Below are positions 16,254-26,100 of a stretch of DNA of 64,000 bases, piece after piece. The stretch comes from Ulvibacter litoralis (lineage in GTDB: Bacteria > Bacteroidota > Bacteroidia > Flavobacteriales > Flavobacteriaceae), in contig NZ_FNBA01000002.1 in assembly GCF_900102055.1 (NCBI RefSeq), positions 248,001 to 312,000 on the forward strand, written 5' to 3'. The translations under genes were made by a program, and so were the position numbers. The notes beneath the pieces were generated by a model, which saw nothing but the letters and a program-made list of their open reading frames with translations, searched no databases and had not been told where the DNA came from. Within the stretch, counting starts at the first letter, position 1. The number at the start of each line of letters is the position of its first letter.

Positions 16254-19200
16254 ATGAAAAAAATTACATGGGGTTTACTCTTGGGTCTTCTCACGGTATT
16301 CTCGACTCAAGTCACCGCACAGGACTTGTCGCAATCAATTAATCAGGAATTATCACAACTTTTACAAAAAAGTGAGTTATTGCCACAAGATACTCAGTGG
16401 GAAATGACGAGCCAAACAAAAAGTAGTGCAACAAATGTACAACATGCCTACTACCGTCAGACTATAAATGGTATTCAAATATTTGGTACTGAGTCGGGTC
16501 TTCACTTACTAGCTAACGGAAACGTTTTAGCTTCAGACAACAATTTTATTAATAAAACGGCAGATAAAGCAATAGGATCTTCTGCGCCAAGTTTAAGTGC
16601 TGTTGAGGCAGTTCAAGCTGTAGCAAATCAATTACACTATGCGATTACAGAACCAATTTCTGTAGTTCAGCCTGCTACAGGTGCTAGCATGGAAACGAAA
16701 CTTAGTGAAGGTGGAATTTCTTTAAGTCCAATTCCAGCTAAATTACTTTACTATCTAAATGACGCCAACAAGTTAGAGTTAGTATGGGAACTTTCTATTC
16801 AGGAAGTAAGCCAACAAAACTGGTGGAATGTACGTGTAAGTGCAACTACAGGTGATATTTTAGATAAGAATAATTATATGGTTAGCTGTGCGATGAGCCA
16901 TGATCATAGTGAAGATGTTGCTGAATTAAATTATAACAAAAATTTATTTGACATTCCTAATTACAAAGAGATTTCTTCGGAAAGCGCTATGGGATGTACT
17001 GAGTGTTATGAGGTAATTGCTATCCCAGCTGAAAGTCCTTATTACGGACCAAGAACAATTGAAACAAACCCAGCACACCCAACATACTCTCCATTTGGAT
17101 GGCATGATACTGATGGTGTAGCAGGAGCTGAGTTTACGGTTACTCGTGGTAACAATGTTAATGCTTATGAAGACGGAAACAATCCAGGATTTCAACCAGA
17201 TGGTGGAGCAACTTTAAATTTTACTGGTTTTCCTTTTGATCAAGTATATACCAATGCAAATCAATACGAATCAGCAGCAATTAGTAACCTTTTCTACTGG
17301 AATAATATCTTTCATGATATTTTAGCTATTTATGGGTTCGACGAAGAAAACGGAAACTTCCAAGAAATGAATTACTCAGGACTTGGGGCAGGAAGTGATT
17401 CTGTAAACGCAGAAGCGCAAGATGGTTCAGGAACTTGTAATGCAAACTTTGGAACACCACCAGATGGAAGCAACCCACAAATGCAAATGTATATTTGTGG
17501 TGATAAAGATGGAGATTTTGACAATTTAGTTATTACACACGAATATGGACATGGTGTTTCAAATAGATTAACAGGAGGACCAAGTAATACAAGTTGTTTA
17601 GGTAACTCTGAGCAAATGGGTGAAGGTTGGAGTGATTTCTACGGAATCTTATTAACTATCGAAGCAGGTGATTCTGGTGCAGACTCTAGAGGAGTAGGAA
17701 CTTACCTTTTAGGTGAAGGTGCTGGTGGTCCAGGAATTAGAGATTATCCTTATAGTACAGATTTTACAATCGATCCTCAAACATACGATTATATTAAAAC
17801 AGCTGCTGTTCCTCATGGAGTAGGTTCTGTTTGGGCAACGACTTTATGGGAAATGACTTGGGCTCTTATCGATGAGCACGGATTAGGTTCTGATATTTAT
17901 GACTTTACAGGAGATGCTACTCAAGATGGCGGAAATGTAATGGCCTTTGCTTTAGTTACTGAAGGTTTAAAATTACAACCTTGTAGCCCTGGATTTATTG
18001 ATGGTAGAGATGCAATTATCGCTGCAGATCAAGCTATTTACGGAGGTGTAAACGAATGTCTTCTTTGGGAAGCATTTGCAAGAAGAGGGTTAGGTTATAG
18101 CGCAACACAAGGTTCTTCTGGAAGTAGAAGTGACGGTGTTGAGGCTTTTGATATGCCAGCTACTAATATTGATACAGCCGAAGAAGTTTGTGTTGGTCAA
18201 GGATTACAAACTTTAGGTGGTGGTACTCCATCTGGAGGGATTTATTCAGGTACAGGTGTAACTGACGACGGAAACGGTCTTACTTATACTTTTGATCCTG
18301 CAGCAGCAGGTATTGGAGTTCATACTATTAGTTATGATGCTACAAGTTTATGTGGTACTTCTATCGCAACTGACGAAATTGAAGTTACAGACGATGTACC
18401 AGAAATTTTATGTCAAGATGTTACGTTAGAGTTAGATGCTAACGGAGAAGCTGTTCTTGAAATGGGAGATGTAGTAACTAACCTAGAGCCAGGAGCTTTA
18501 GTAGTAGATCAAACGGGTACGTTTGCACCCATTGATATCTCTTCAGGGACGGTAGTAACTTTAGGAGATGATGCAGTATCAAATGCATTAGCAGTAGGAT
18601 TTGATTTTAATTTCTACGGAATTAATTACTCTACTTTTTACATCTCATCTAATGGATTCTTAACATTTAGTGGTTCTAATGGAAGTGGATGTTGTACAGG
18701 TGGAATTTTACCAGATGCTAGTGATGAAAATAATTTAATCGCTTTTGCGTGGGAAGATTTAAACCCATCTGCATCTCCAGGGAGTGCTATTAAATACCAA
18801 ACAGTTGGTACTGCTCCAGATCGTAAATTAATTGTTGAGTTTAATGGGGTTGTATTTTATGGAACATCAAATGCGATAAACACACAAGTTCATTTATTTG
18901 AAGGTTCTAACCGTATTGAAATTCACAGTACTTCAATTCCTGCTGATGGAAGTGTAACACAAGGAATCGAAAATATTGATGGTTCTATGGCACTTGCCGT
19001 TCCAGGAAGAAACTCTCAAACTTGGAGTGTTACAAATGATTATGTAGCATTTTATTACTCTCCAGGTGGGCCATCAGACAACTGTGGTTCTGAAACAACT
19101 ATTGATATAAGTCAAACACTATTTACTTGTGATGACTTTGGAGCAAATACAGTTACAGTTACTATTACAGATGCGAATGGTAATACTGCTTCTTGTACTC

Positions 19201-19505
19201 CAACAGTTACCATTACAGATCCTTTAGAAGTTTGTGATTTAGGTGTAAACGATAATGCGTTTAATCAAAACTTAAGTTTATTCCCTAATCCAACAAACGG
19301 ACAAATTACATTAGCAAATAGAAGTAATTTCGATATTACCTCTGTTACTATTACTGATGTAAATGGAAGAATTGTTAAGGTCTTAGATGTAGACAATGCA
19401 ACAAACGAGACTACGTTCTCTGTTTCTAGTTTAGCACAAGGAATGTACTTTGTACAAATTGAAGCTGAAAATGCTAGTGTTGTAAAAAGAATTGTAAAAG
19501 AATAA
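16254..19505 (+). CDS. Secreted M36 (fungalysin-like) metallopeptidase with T9SS sorting domain
   Basis: The 1083-residue exoenzyme has a signal peptide (1-22), a fungalysin/thermolysin-type propeptide (about 30-205, with TNVQHAYYRQTINGIQIFGT and WNVRVSATTGDIL), and an M36 catalytic domain (about 240-640). The zinc motif is HEYGH (H429-H433) with the later glutamate in GEGWSDFYG. Then come an Ig-like module (about 640-715) and a HYR-like module that begins at about 716 (CQDVTLELDANGEAV). The HYR-like module is interrupted at about 743-938 by another beta domain and resumes at about 941 (SDNCGSETTIDIS). A type A T9SS sorting domain ends the chain (about 1010-1083, LFPNPTNGQITL to VKRIVKE). It is exported across the outer membrane to degrade protein. 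Confidence 0.93.
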   Translation: MKKITWGLLLGLLTVFSTQVTAQDLSQSINQELSQLLQKSELLPQDTQWEMTSQTKSSATNVQHAYYRQTINGIQIFGTESGLHLLANGNVLASDNNFINKTADKAIGSSAPSLSAVEAVQAVANQLHYAITEPISVVQPATGASMETKLSEGGISLSPIPAKLLYYLNDANKLELVWELSIQEVSQQNWWNVRVSATTGDILDKNNYMVSCAMSHDHSEDVAELNYNKNLFDIPNYKEISSESAMGCTECYEVIAIPAESPYYGPRTIETNPAHPTYSPFGWHDTDGVAGAEFTVTRGNNVNAYEDGNNPGFQPDGGATLNFTGFPFDQVYTNANQYESAAISNLFYWNNIFHDILAIYGFDEENGNFQEMNYSGLGAGSDSVNAEAQDGSGTCNANFGTPPDGSNPQMQMYICGDKDGDFDNLVITHEYGHGVSNRLTGGPSNTSCLGNSEQMGEGWSDFYGILLTIEAGDSGADSRGVGTYLLGEGAGGPGIRDYPYSTDFTIDPQTYDYIKTAAVPHGVGSVWATTLWEMTWALIDEHGLGSDIYDFTGDATQDGGNVMAFALVTEGLKLQPCSPGFIDGRDAIIAADQAIYGGVNECLLWEAFARRGLGYSATQGSSGSRSDGVEAFDMPATNIDTAEEVCVGQGLQTLGGGTPSGGIYSGTGVTDDGNGLTYTFDPAAAGIGVHTISYDATSLCGTSIATDEIEVTDDVPEILCQDVTLELDANGEAVLEMGDVVTNLEPGALVVDQTGTFAPIDISSGTVVTLGDDAVSNALAVGFDFNFYGINYSTFYISSNGFLTFSGSNGSGCCTGGILPDASDENNLIAFAWEDLNPSASPGSAIKYQTVGTAPDRKLIVEFNGVVFYGTSNAINTQVHLFEGSNRIEIHSTSIPADGSVTQGIENIDGSMALAVPGRNSQTWSVTNDYVAFYYSPGGPSDNCGSETTIDISQTLFTCDDFGANTVTVTITDANGNTASCTPTVTITDPLEVCDLGVNDNAFNQNLSLFPNPTNGQITLANRSNFDITSVTITDVNGRIVKVLDVDNATNETTFSVSSLAQGMYFVQIEAENASVVKRIVKE

Positions 19506-19536
19506 TATATATTCTAATTATCGTTTTTTAAATACT

Positions 19537-19568
19537 AAACCCCGCCTTTGTAAAAAGGCGGGGTTTTT
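19537..19568 (+). terminator. Strong rho-independent terminator of the M36 gene
   Basis: AAACCCCGCCTTT (19537-19549) pairs with AAAGGCGGGGTTT, followed by a T run to 19568. It begins 31 bases after the stop codon. Confidence 0.93.
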
Positions 19569-19721
19569 AATGAATACTATTTTTGGTATTGTATTTGTAT
19601 AACTTATAATATCAAAATGAAACATAAAGTAAATTTCGAATAACCCCTTGATTTCCCTAAAAAGAAACATTTTGATTTTGTTCAAATAAAAAACCCTCTA
19701 AGGAAACTTAGAGGGTTTTTT
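19569..19721 (+). ncRNA. Possible orphan small transcript ending in a terminator
   Basis: The 310-bp gap 19506-19816 has, after the M36 terminator, a -7-like box TATTTTTG at 19578-19585 and a second perfect terminator at 19688-19721 (CCCTCTAAG, loop GAAA, CTTAGAGGG, T6). Nothing longer than an eight-codon frame lies between them. The arrangement fits a short RNA of about 130 bases, but no -33 box is visible, and the hairpin may simply be a second terminator for the M36 gene. The rest of the gap (19722-19816) shows nothing clear. Confidence 0.25.
19688..19721 (+). terminator. Perfect hairpin terminator with GAAA tetraloop
   Basis: AAAAAACCCTCTAAG pairs fully with CTTAGAGGGTTTTTT around GAAA (19703-19706). 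It can work on both strands. Confidence 0.9.
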
Positions 19722-19816
19722 AGTATTAGATAGAAATATTAAAACAATATAGATCTTAATTAAACCTTTGGAGAATCGTGTAGTCAAAGTAAATTATAAA
19801 AACATAAGCTTTAAAA

Positions 19817-20341
19817 ATGCGAATAGGTCTCTCTCTAATAATTTTCTTTTTTACAATAAATTATGGACTAGTAATTAAAAACTATGATATAGTGCCAGAA
19901 TCTAATCTCTCAGTTAATGAAGAGATCCCAATCTATGATTTTAGTTCTTTAGAGCCTCTTTTGCATACAGAATCGGAAAATATTCATATAGTTAACTTTT
20001 GGGCTATGTGGTGCGCTCCATGTGTTAAAGAGCTTCCTATAATTCAAGAATATGAAAAGAACCATCCAAATGTAGAAGTACTATTAGTGAGCCTTGATTT
20101 TCCTAAAGATATTGAAACAAAGTTAAAACCCTTTTTAAAGAAAAAAGGAATCACTTCAAAAGTAGTATTACTAGACGACCCAGATGCAAATAGTTGGATT
20201 GACAAAATTGACCCTAACTGGTCTGGAGCAATACCTTTTACAATCGTATTTAATAATGAAAAACGTTCGTTTCATGAACGTGCATTTAAAGATATTCAAG
20301 ATTTAGAACGTGAAATTAATAGAACAATTAATAACAAATAA
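19817..20341 (+). CDS. TlpA-like thioredoxin-fold protein
   Basis: The 174-residue protein starts with a hydrophobic signal or anchor (residues 3-20) and carries a thioredoxin-like domain with the redox motif WCAPC at residues 65-69 (FWAMWCAPCVKELPI). A cis-proline segment SGAIPFTIVF comes later. Members of the TlpA/ResA group reduce or shuffle disulfides of envelope proteins. It stands two bases before the next gene, another thioredoxin-fold protein, so the two are co-transcribed. The substrate is unknown. Confidence 0.88.
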   Translation: MRIGLSLIIFFFTINYGLVIKNYDIVPESNLSVNEEIPIYDFSSLEPLLHTESENIHIVNFWAMWCAPCVKELPIIQEYEKNHPNVEVLLVSLDFPKDIETKLKPFLKKKGITSKVVLLDDPDANSWIDKIDPNWSGAIPFTIVFNNEKRSFHERAFKDIQDLEREINRTINNK

Positions 20342-20343
20342 CA

Positions 20344-21042
20344 ATGAAAAAAAGCAGTGTATTATTAACAACCATTCTTCTAGTAAGCAGTTTCTTTATA
20401 ACTGTAAATGCAAATGCTCAAGAGCGAAAAGGGCCACCTTCAAATGGCGTACATAAAGGACCTCCTAAAGGTGGGCATAATCCTGAACAAACAAAAACTT
20501 TAGAGGAAATAGGCGGGTATAAAATTGGAGATGTAGCCACAGATTTTAAGCTTCAAAATGTAGATGGCAACCTTTTCTCATTGTCCGATATTGAAGGAGC
20601 AAAAGGATTTATTGTAGTCTTTACTTGTAACGAATGTCCTTTCGCTAAAATGTATGAAGATCGATTAATTACACTTCATAATGAATATGCGCCTAAAGGA
20701 TATTCAGTAGTGGCCATCAACCCAAATGTTAGTGAAAATAATGAAAAAGAAAGTTTTGAGGCAATGCAAAATAGGGCTAAAGAAAAGCAATTTACATTTC
20801 CTTATTTAGCCGATATAGATCATGACATATTCCCGAAATATGGAGCCGTACGAACGCCACATGTATTTTTATTAGACAAAGAATTAAAAGTTCAATACAT
20901 AGGTACTATCGATGATAATGCAAGATCTTCTGAAGATGTAAAAGTCAAATATGTTGAAAATGCTATCCAGTCCTTAGAAAATGGAGAAAAACCAAATCCA
21001 AATTTCACCAAGGCTATTGGTTGTCCAGTAAAAGCTATTTAA
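20344..21042 (+). CDS. Exported AhpC/TSA-like redoxin with CNEC motif
   Basis: The 232-residue protein has a signal peptide (1-26, ending NANAQ), then a short Gly/Pro/Lys-rich linker (KGPPSNGVHKGPPKGG), and a redoxin domain (about 60-200) with FTCNECPFAKMYEDR. Its cysteines C95 and C98 form the CxxC centre, and a third cysteine, C227, sits near the C-terminus in IGCPVK. The cis-proline segment is RTPHVFLLD. The motif is typical of thioredoxin-like proteins rather than of true peroxiredoxins. It is paired with the TlpA-like gene upstream. A perfect bidirectional terminator follows. Confidence 0.87.
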   Translation: MKKSSVLLTTILLVSSFFITVNANAQERKGPPSNGVHKGPPKGGHNPEQTKTLEEIGGYKIGDVATDFKLQNVDGNLFSLSDIEGAKGFIVVFTCNECPFAKMYEDRLITLHNEYAPKGYSVVAINPNVSENNEKESFEAMQNRAKEKQFTFPYLADIDHDIFPKYGAVRTPHVFLLDKELKVQYIGTIDDNARSSEDVKVKYVENAIQSLENGEKPNPNFTKAIGCPVKAI

Positions 21043-21086
21043 TTGCTTAGAGTGTAAGTTCCATTAAATATAAGTGTAGAAAAATT

Positions 21087-21124
21087 AAAAGCCCTACTTC
21101 AAAGTAATTTGAAGTAGGGCTTTT
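21087..21124. terminator. Perfect bidirectional terminator
   Basis: AAAAGCCCTACTTCAAA (21087-21103) and TTTGAAGTAGGGCTTTT (21108-21124) form a 17-bp perfect stem around GTAA. It lies between the convergent redoxin and superoxide dismutase genes and serves both. Confidence 0.95.
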
Positions 21125-21143
21125 ACGTAGTAAAAGAGAGTTG

Positions 21144-21737
21144 CTATTGAATAATTCCTCCACAACTTACTCTTCCACCAGCATCACCTGTAGGTTGAGT
21201 TACAAAGTCATCTACACCTTGATGTACAATGATAGCTTTTCCAAGTACATCTTTTTTCTCATCTCCGCAACCTATACACCATTCATCAGTTTGCATAGAG
21301 ATGCTACCTTCGCCATTTTCATCAGCATTAAAGTTACCGATATCTCCTTTGTGATATCCTTGCGACGATCCCCACTTTCCATGTTGTTCATGGGTTGGAT
21401 TCCAGTGTCCTCCAGTCGATTTTCCATCTGGAGAAGAGCAATCAGCTTTTTCATGAATGTGGATTGCATGTGTCCCTGGTGTAAGTCCCGATAGTTTTAC
21501 TTCAAATTTTACAACACCATCAACTTCTCTAAATTCTCCTTTTCCTGAAGCAGTACTTCCACTTTTAGATTCTAATGCAAATGATACAATTTTAGCTTCA
21601 GTTTTTTCAACTTTAACATCCTCCTTCATCATTTCCTGAGTCGTTTCTTTGTCCATTTCAGCATCTGCTTTCTTTCCTTTACAACTAGAAAGGGCTACTA
21701 AAGCAATTACTGCTATTGATAATCCTATTTTTTTCAT
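21144..21737 (-). CDS. sodC: Cu/Zn superoxide dismutase (lipoprotein)
   Basis: The 197-residue protein has a lipoprotein signal (lipobox ALSSC, Cys19) and an acidic linker (about 25-50). The Cu/Zn SOD domain follows with metal-ligand histidines in THAIHIHEKADC and GGHWNPTHEQHG, the zinc-loop aspartate region GDIGNFNADENGEG, and the C-terminal VHQGVDDF with the arginine/cysteine of GGRVSCGGI. It converts superoxide to peroxide and oxygen in the envelope. It is a single gene that converges on the thioredoxin-fold pair, so it forms part of a local redox cluster. An upstream box TACCTTG resembles but does not fully match the -7 consensus. Confidence 0.95.
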   Translation of the reverse strand: MKKIGLSIAVIALVALSSCKGKKADAEMDKETTQEMMKEDVKVEKTEAKIVSFALESKSGSTASGKGEFREVDGVVKFEVKLSGLTPGTHAIHIHEKADCSSPDGKSTGGHWNPTHEQHGKWGSSQGYHKGDIGNFNADENGEGSISMQTDEWCIGCGDEKKDVLGKAIIVHQGVDDFVTQPTGDAGGRVSCGGIIQ

Positions 21738-21813
21738 GTTTTTGGTTTTTGTGTTATTAAATTAAATACAAGGTACGATAGTTTATGATGGACATAAAAA
21801 TATTAAGAAATAT

Positions 21814-22557
21814 TTATAGTTCAATGGCACTTAATTCGACCGTGTTTTCAATGTTGTTAGGGTCTAATTGGTATTGATATATACCTTCCGAACCAACTGC
21901 TATTAATAGATTTTCTCGTATAATAACATCGAATGCCAAACGATTGATGTTATGTACAAGTACAGAATTTTCCGGATCTGAAATATCAAAAACTTTGATT
22001 TCATCATCACAAACAAATAAATAATTGCCATAAAAGCCCAATCCTTTTGGAAATACAAGTTCCCGAACACTAATAAGCGATGGATTTAAAACATCACTTA
22101 TATCATAGATTTCCAGTTGATTTACAGAAGTTCCACAACCTAAATCCGACCATAACGTAACAAATGCGTGTGTTTCATTCGCCACAACAGGATCACACGA
22201 GGTAAAATGTTGCACATCTGAAAGGTATTCAGGAAACTCTGGATTTTCAATACTGTAAATAAACATACCATTTTGAGACCCAATGTAGAGATAGTCCCCA
22301 AAACCAAATAAGGTTTCAATATTGAATCCAATGGGTACTGAATTTACCTGAACAGGATCGGCAGCTGTTGAAATATTAAATACGGTAAGATCATTTTCGT
22401 CAACGGTATACAAATAATCTCCATAAATGGCGAAAATGGCAAGTGAGCCTCCTTGTCCGTCCATGGAGTTACTATCCATGGCACTTTCATTAGTTCCGTC
22501 GTTCGTACAACTGTATCCTAATAATGCGATTCCTAGTATGTAAAGTATCTTTTTCAT
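21814..22557 (-). CDS. LVIVD-repeat beta-propeller lipoprotein
   Basis: The start is placed at 22557 (MKKILYILG), because it overlaps the stop codon of the upstream gene as TAATG and gives a good lipoprotein signal (lipobox LGYSC). A longer frame to 22581 would add eight residues that spoil the signal. The 247-residue product contains LVIVD-type propeller repeats, with phrases such as LTVFNISTAADPVQV, LEIYDISDVLNPSLI and IKVFDISDPENSVLV. Such proteins sit on the cell surface, and their ligand is unknown. It is the second gene of a two-lipoprotein operon. Confidence 0.85.
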   Translation of the reverse strand: MKKILYILGIALLGYSCTNDGTNESAMDSNSMDGQGGSLAIFAIYGDYLYTVDENDLTVFNISTAADPVQVNSVPIGFNIETLFGFGDYLYIGSQNGMFIYSIENPEFPEYLSDVQHFTSCDPVVANETHAFVTLWSDLGCGTSVNQLEIYDISDVLNPSLISVRELVFPKGLGFYGNYLFVCDDEIKVFDISDPENSVLVHNINRLAFDVIIRENLLIAVGSEGIYQYQLDPNNIENTVELSAIEL

Positions 22558-23084
22558 TAGGGTTGTGGAGTTAAAATCCAATGAACAACAATCTCTTCTT
22601 CATTCGTAAAATGGTAGAAACCGTCAGGTGATCGTAGGGTTGGAAAAACATTTCGAATGCGCTTAGAAACTGTAAAACCAGAACTTTCGTTGTCATAGCT
22701 TATCGCAATTAAATCTACTGCCTGATTAATATAATACACACCATCACGAACCGAAATATCTGTCGCTCCAGGCGATTTTATAAAATTAAGAGGAATCGGA
22801 TTTGAAGGGTCACTATTCAAAATCACATGGAAACCTTCATGCTTTTCATTCACAAAAAGTAAAGTTCCGAAAGCATAAATTTTCCCTGTATTTACAATAG
22901 GTCGAGCGGGGAGGAGCGCTACACTTTCCTCAAATTCGGTTCTATTCATAACAACAGGAGTATATTCCGTTTCAATGAAAAGAGGGTCTCCAATGTCGTC
23001 ATCATTACAGTCGCCCAAATAACAACACCCTTGAAGGCTAGCAAACGTTACTAGTAGAATAAGGAGTATTTGTATGCGTTTCAT
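22557..23084 (-). CDS. Lipoprotein of unknown function
   Basis: The 175-residue lipoprotein has lipobox LQGC (Cys19) followed by an acidic stretch (CNDDD). The body is beta-rich with no recognised domain: FIETEYTPVVMNRTEFEESV and PGATDISVRDGVYYINQAVD. The pairing with the LVIVD protein, the one-base overlap and the similar wording (a value followed by a propeller-like repeat) suggest the two act together. The C-terminal half may itself be part of a propeller. Confidence 0.78.
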   Translation of the reverse strand: MKRIQILLILLVTFASLQGCCYLGDCNDDDIGDPLFIETEYTPVVMNRTEFEESVALLPARPIVNTGKIYAFGTLLFVNEKHEGFHVILNSDPSNPIPLNFIKSPGATDISVRDGVYYINQAVDLIAISYDNESSGFTVSKRIRNVFPTLRSPDGFYHFTNEEEIVVHWILTPQP

Positions 23085-23179
23085 TGTGGTTTATATTTAC
23101 ATCGAAAGTATAAAATAATCTTCAATCAAATGTATGATCATTATAAAGTTATGAGCAATGCCATATCTTCAGAAAACAA

Positions 23180-26100
23180 TTAAAAAGTCTTCGTATTTTT
23201 AAAAGGTGAAAGTTCAATTTTTTCTAGCGTTAATCTATACTGCGTCCATTCCGAAGCAAAAAAATCATTTGTTTTTACAATGGCTTCATTAAAAGCATCT
23301 TCAGCTTGTTTTTGTAAAATAGTTTCCGTTTGCGTAAGTCCATTGGGACGACTCGTACTGTATTGTCCTGCCGTTCGTAAGCGTTGTAAAACTGTTACTT
23401 CAGCATTTCGAGTAATCCCTTGCCGTTTGTCTTCTTTTCCTATATAAAGTGCGATGACACCATCGATGTTTTTAATGATCTCTTTGCCCAATTTAAGTTC
23501 TTCTTTATATTTTATCTTATCCTCTTTTGTTAATTTTTTATTGAATTCCTCCACCGTGTTTTTACTTTCTACCAATTGCGCAACAGCATCTGCAACCGTC
23601 TGTGCCATTTTTTCTAGCTTTTTGGATGCGTTATAGCTGTCATCAATTGCTTTTTTCGATACCTGTAGTCTAGGATCGCTCTTAACTTCTATTTTATTTT
23701 TAGAAACAACCCCATTGTGTTCAATACTAACTTGATAGGTTCCTGGTTTTACAGGAGTTCCTCTAGGTTCATTTTTACGCTCTCTAATTTTCCGTGAAGG
23801 TCTGTCGACACCTGCTTCCTCCATGTTCCATCGCCATTTGTAAATTCCTGTGCTATCTGGAGCCTTCTTTTTTAAGGTTCTAATCAGTCGAGTTCCGTCA
23901 TAAATTTTTAAGTAGATAGAATCTTTACTTGCTGTATCTTTTTCTTCGGAAACATCCGTGTCGTCTTCACTTTCTGGCTCCGTTTCATCTTCAGAATTCG
24001 TTTTAGGGGTCGCTTTTTTCTGAAAGTAATACGAAAGCGCTGCACCATAGCCTCTGTTTTCTCCATTGAAAATTGCATCGGCACCAAATCGACTTCCTGT
24101 GGGTTGCTGGTAAGCCGCTTGATAGGCCGTTGGAGGATCGAACAATTGCATGTCTGAAGCCAATACACTTTTATTCTTAGCAATGGCTCTTAGAGGTCTA
24201 ATATCGTCCAAAACCCATGCTGCACGCCCAAACGTACCGATGACCAAATCATGTTCTCTCGGGTGTATCACCAAATCTTTTACCGAAACTGTTGGGAAGC
24301 CATGCGTCCATTTTTTCCAAGAAGTCCCTGCATTTATAGAGACATACAATCCATCATCAGTCCCTAAAAAAAGCAAGTTTTTTTCAATAGGATCTTCTAC
24401 GATACACAAGGCGAAACTTAAGGCATCTCCTTCCTTAACAATTCGAGTCCAAGTTTTTCCATAGTTCGTTGTTCGATAGGCGTAGGGTGTATAATTAAAT
24501 CGTCGGTAATCATTGGCAACGAGTAAAGCTTCTCCTTTGTTTTTGTTCGAAGCTTTTATTTGTACTATCCAACTTCCGCTAGGCAACCCTTTTAAATTAT
24601 TTGAAACATCTATCCATGTTGTCCCTCCATTTTGAGTATAATGTACCTTCCCATCATCAGTTCCAGCCCAAAGCATATTTTGCTCTACAGGAGATGGTTC
24701 TAACACTAAAATAGTGGTATGATTTTCAGCTCCCGTAGCATCTAATGTCAAACCACCACTCTCACTTTGTTTTTGTTTTTCAGGATCATTTGTGGTTAAG
24801 TCGGGAGAGATAACTTTCCATGTGAGCCCTTTATCTAAACTTTTGTGCACGTATTGACTTCCGAAGTAAATCGTATGACTACTAAAAGGATCAATATTTA
24901 TCGCAGCGTTCCAATTAAAACGCAATTTTACGTTGGGATCGGGGTGCGTAGGTCGTACGGTATAATTATTCCCTGTGAGGTAATCAAACCTGCTTACATA
25001 GCCTTGCTGACTCATACTCCAGCCATATCGACTGTCGTCAGGGTCTGAAATAACATCAAATCCATCTCCAAACGAGATTTCTTGCCAGTAATCATTCCGA
25101 ATTCCTTGACTTTTCCAAACATATGCTGGGCCACGCCAGCTTCCGTTGTCTTGCATGCCTCCATAAACGTTGTATGGAAAGTCATTATCTACATTGATAT
25201 GGTAAAATTGCGCTACAGGAAGGTTTCCTATAAAACGCCAAGAAGCGCCACCATCGTGCGTAATATTTAAACCACCGTCATTTCCATCCATCATAAAACT
25301 TCCGTCGGTTGGATGTATCCACCACGCGTGATGATCGGGATGTACACCGTTGTCAACACCATACGCAGGCATTAGTTGGGTGAATTTTTTTCCACCATCT
25401 TCAGAAACATTCACATAGGTAAACACAGAATACACTCTATTTTCGTTTTCTGGATCTACATAAATTTCAGAATAATAAAACGGACGATTTCCAATATCAT
25501 CGTTATCATTTACCTTTTTGAAGGTAAAACCACCGTCTTCAGATTTGTAAAGCGCATTCTTTTTGGCTTCTACCAACGCATACACAATATTGGGTTTACT
25601 CGCTGCAATGGCAATTCCGATACGTCCTAGTTCGCCTTTTGGCAATCCATCTGTATCAGTTCTTTGTTCCCAAGTTTCACCTCCATCATGGGTCACGAAC
25701 AATCCAGAACCCTCACCACCCGATTTAAAAAACCAGGGATCGCGTTTGTGTTCCCACATTGCAACCAATAATTTGTTCGGATTTGTAGGATCCATAACCA
25801 TATCGGCTACCCCAGACTTGTTGTTGGTGAATAATATTTTAGTCCACGTTTTTCCGCCGTCAATTGTTTTGAAAACCCCGCGTTCAGGATGTTCTCCCCA
25901 TGGAGAGCCAATGGCTCCTGCGTATATGATGTTTGGGTTTGTAGGATCGATAATAATACGATGAATGTGTCGTGTTTTTTCAAGTCCCATCAACTCCCAG
26001 TTTTTCCCACCGTCTAACGATTTATAAATTCCATATCCGCCGTTTAAACTATTTCGTGGGTTGCCTTCTCCAGTCCCTGCCCAAATTACGGAAGGATTTG

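Noticed and set aside
22557-22581. An eight-residue N-terminal extension of the LVIVD lipoprotein.
   Set aside because: It destroys the lipoprotein signal and lies within the end of the upstream gene; the TAATG overlap gives a better start at 22557.
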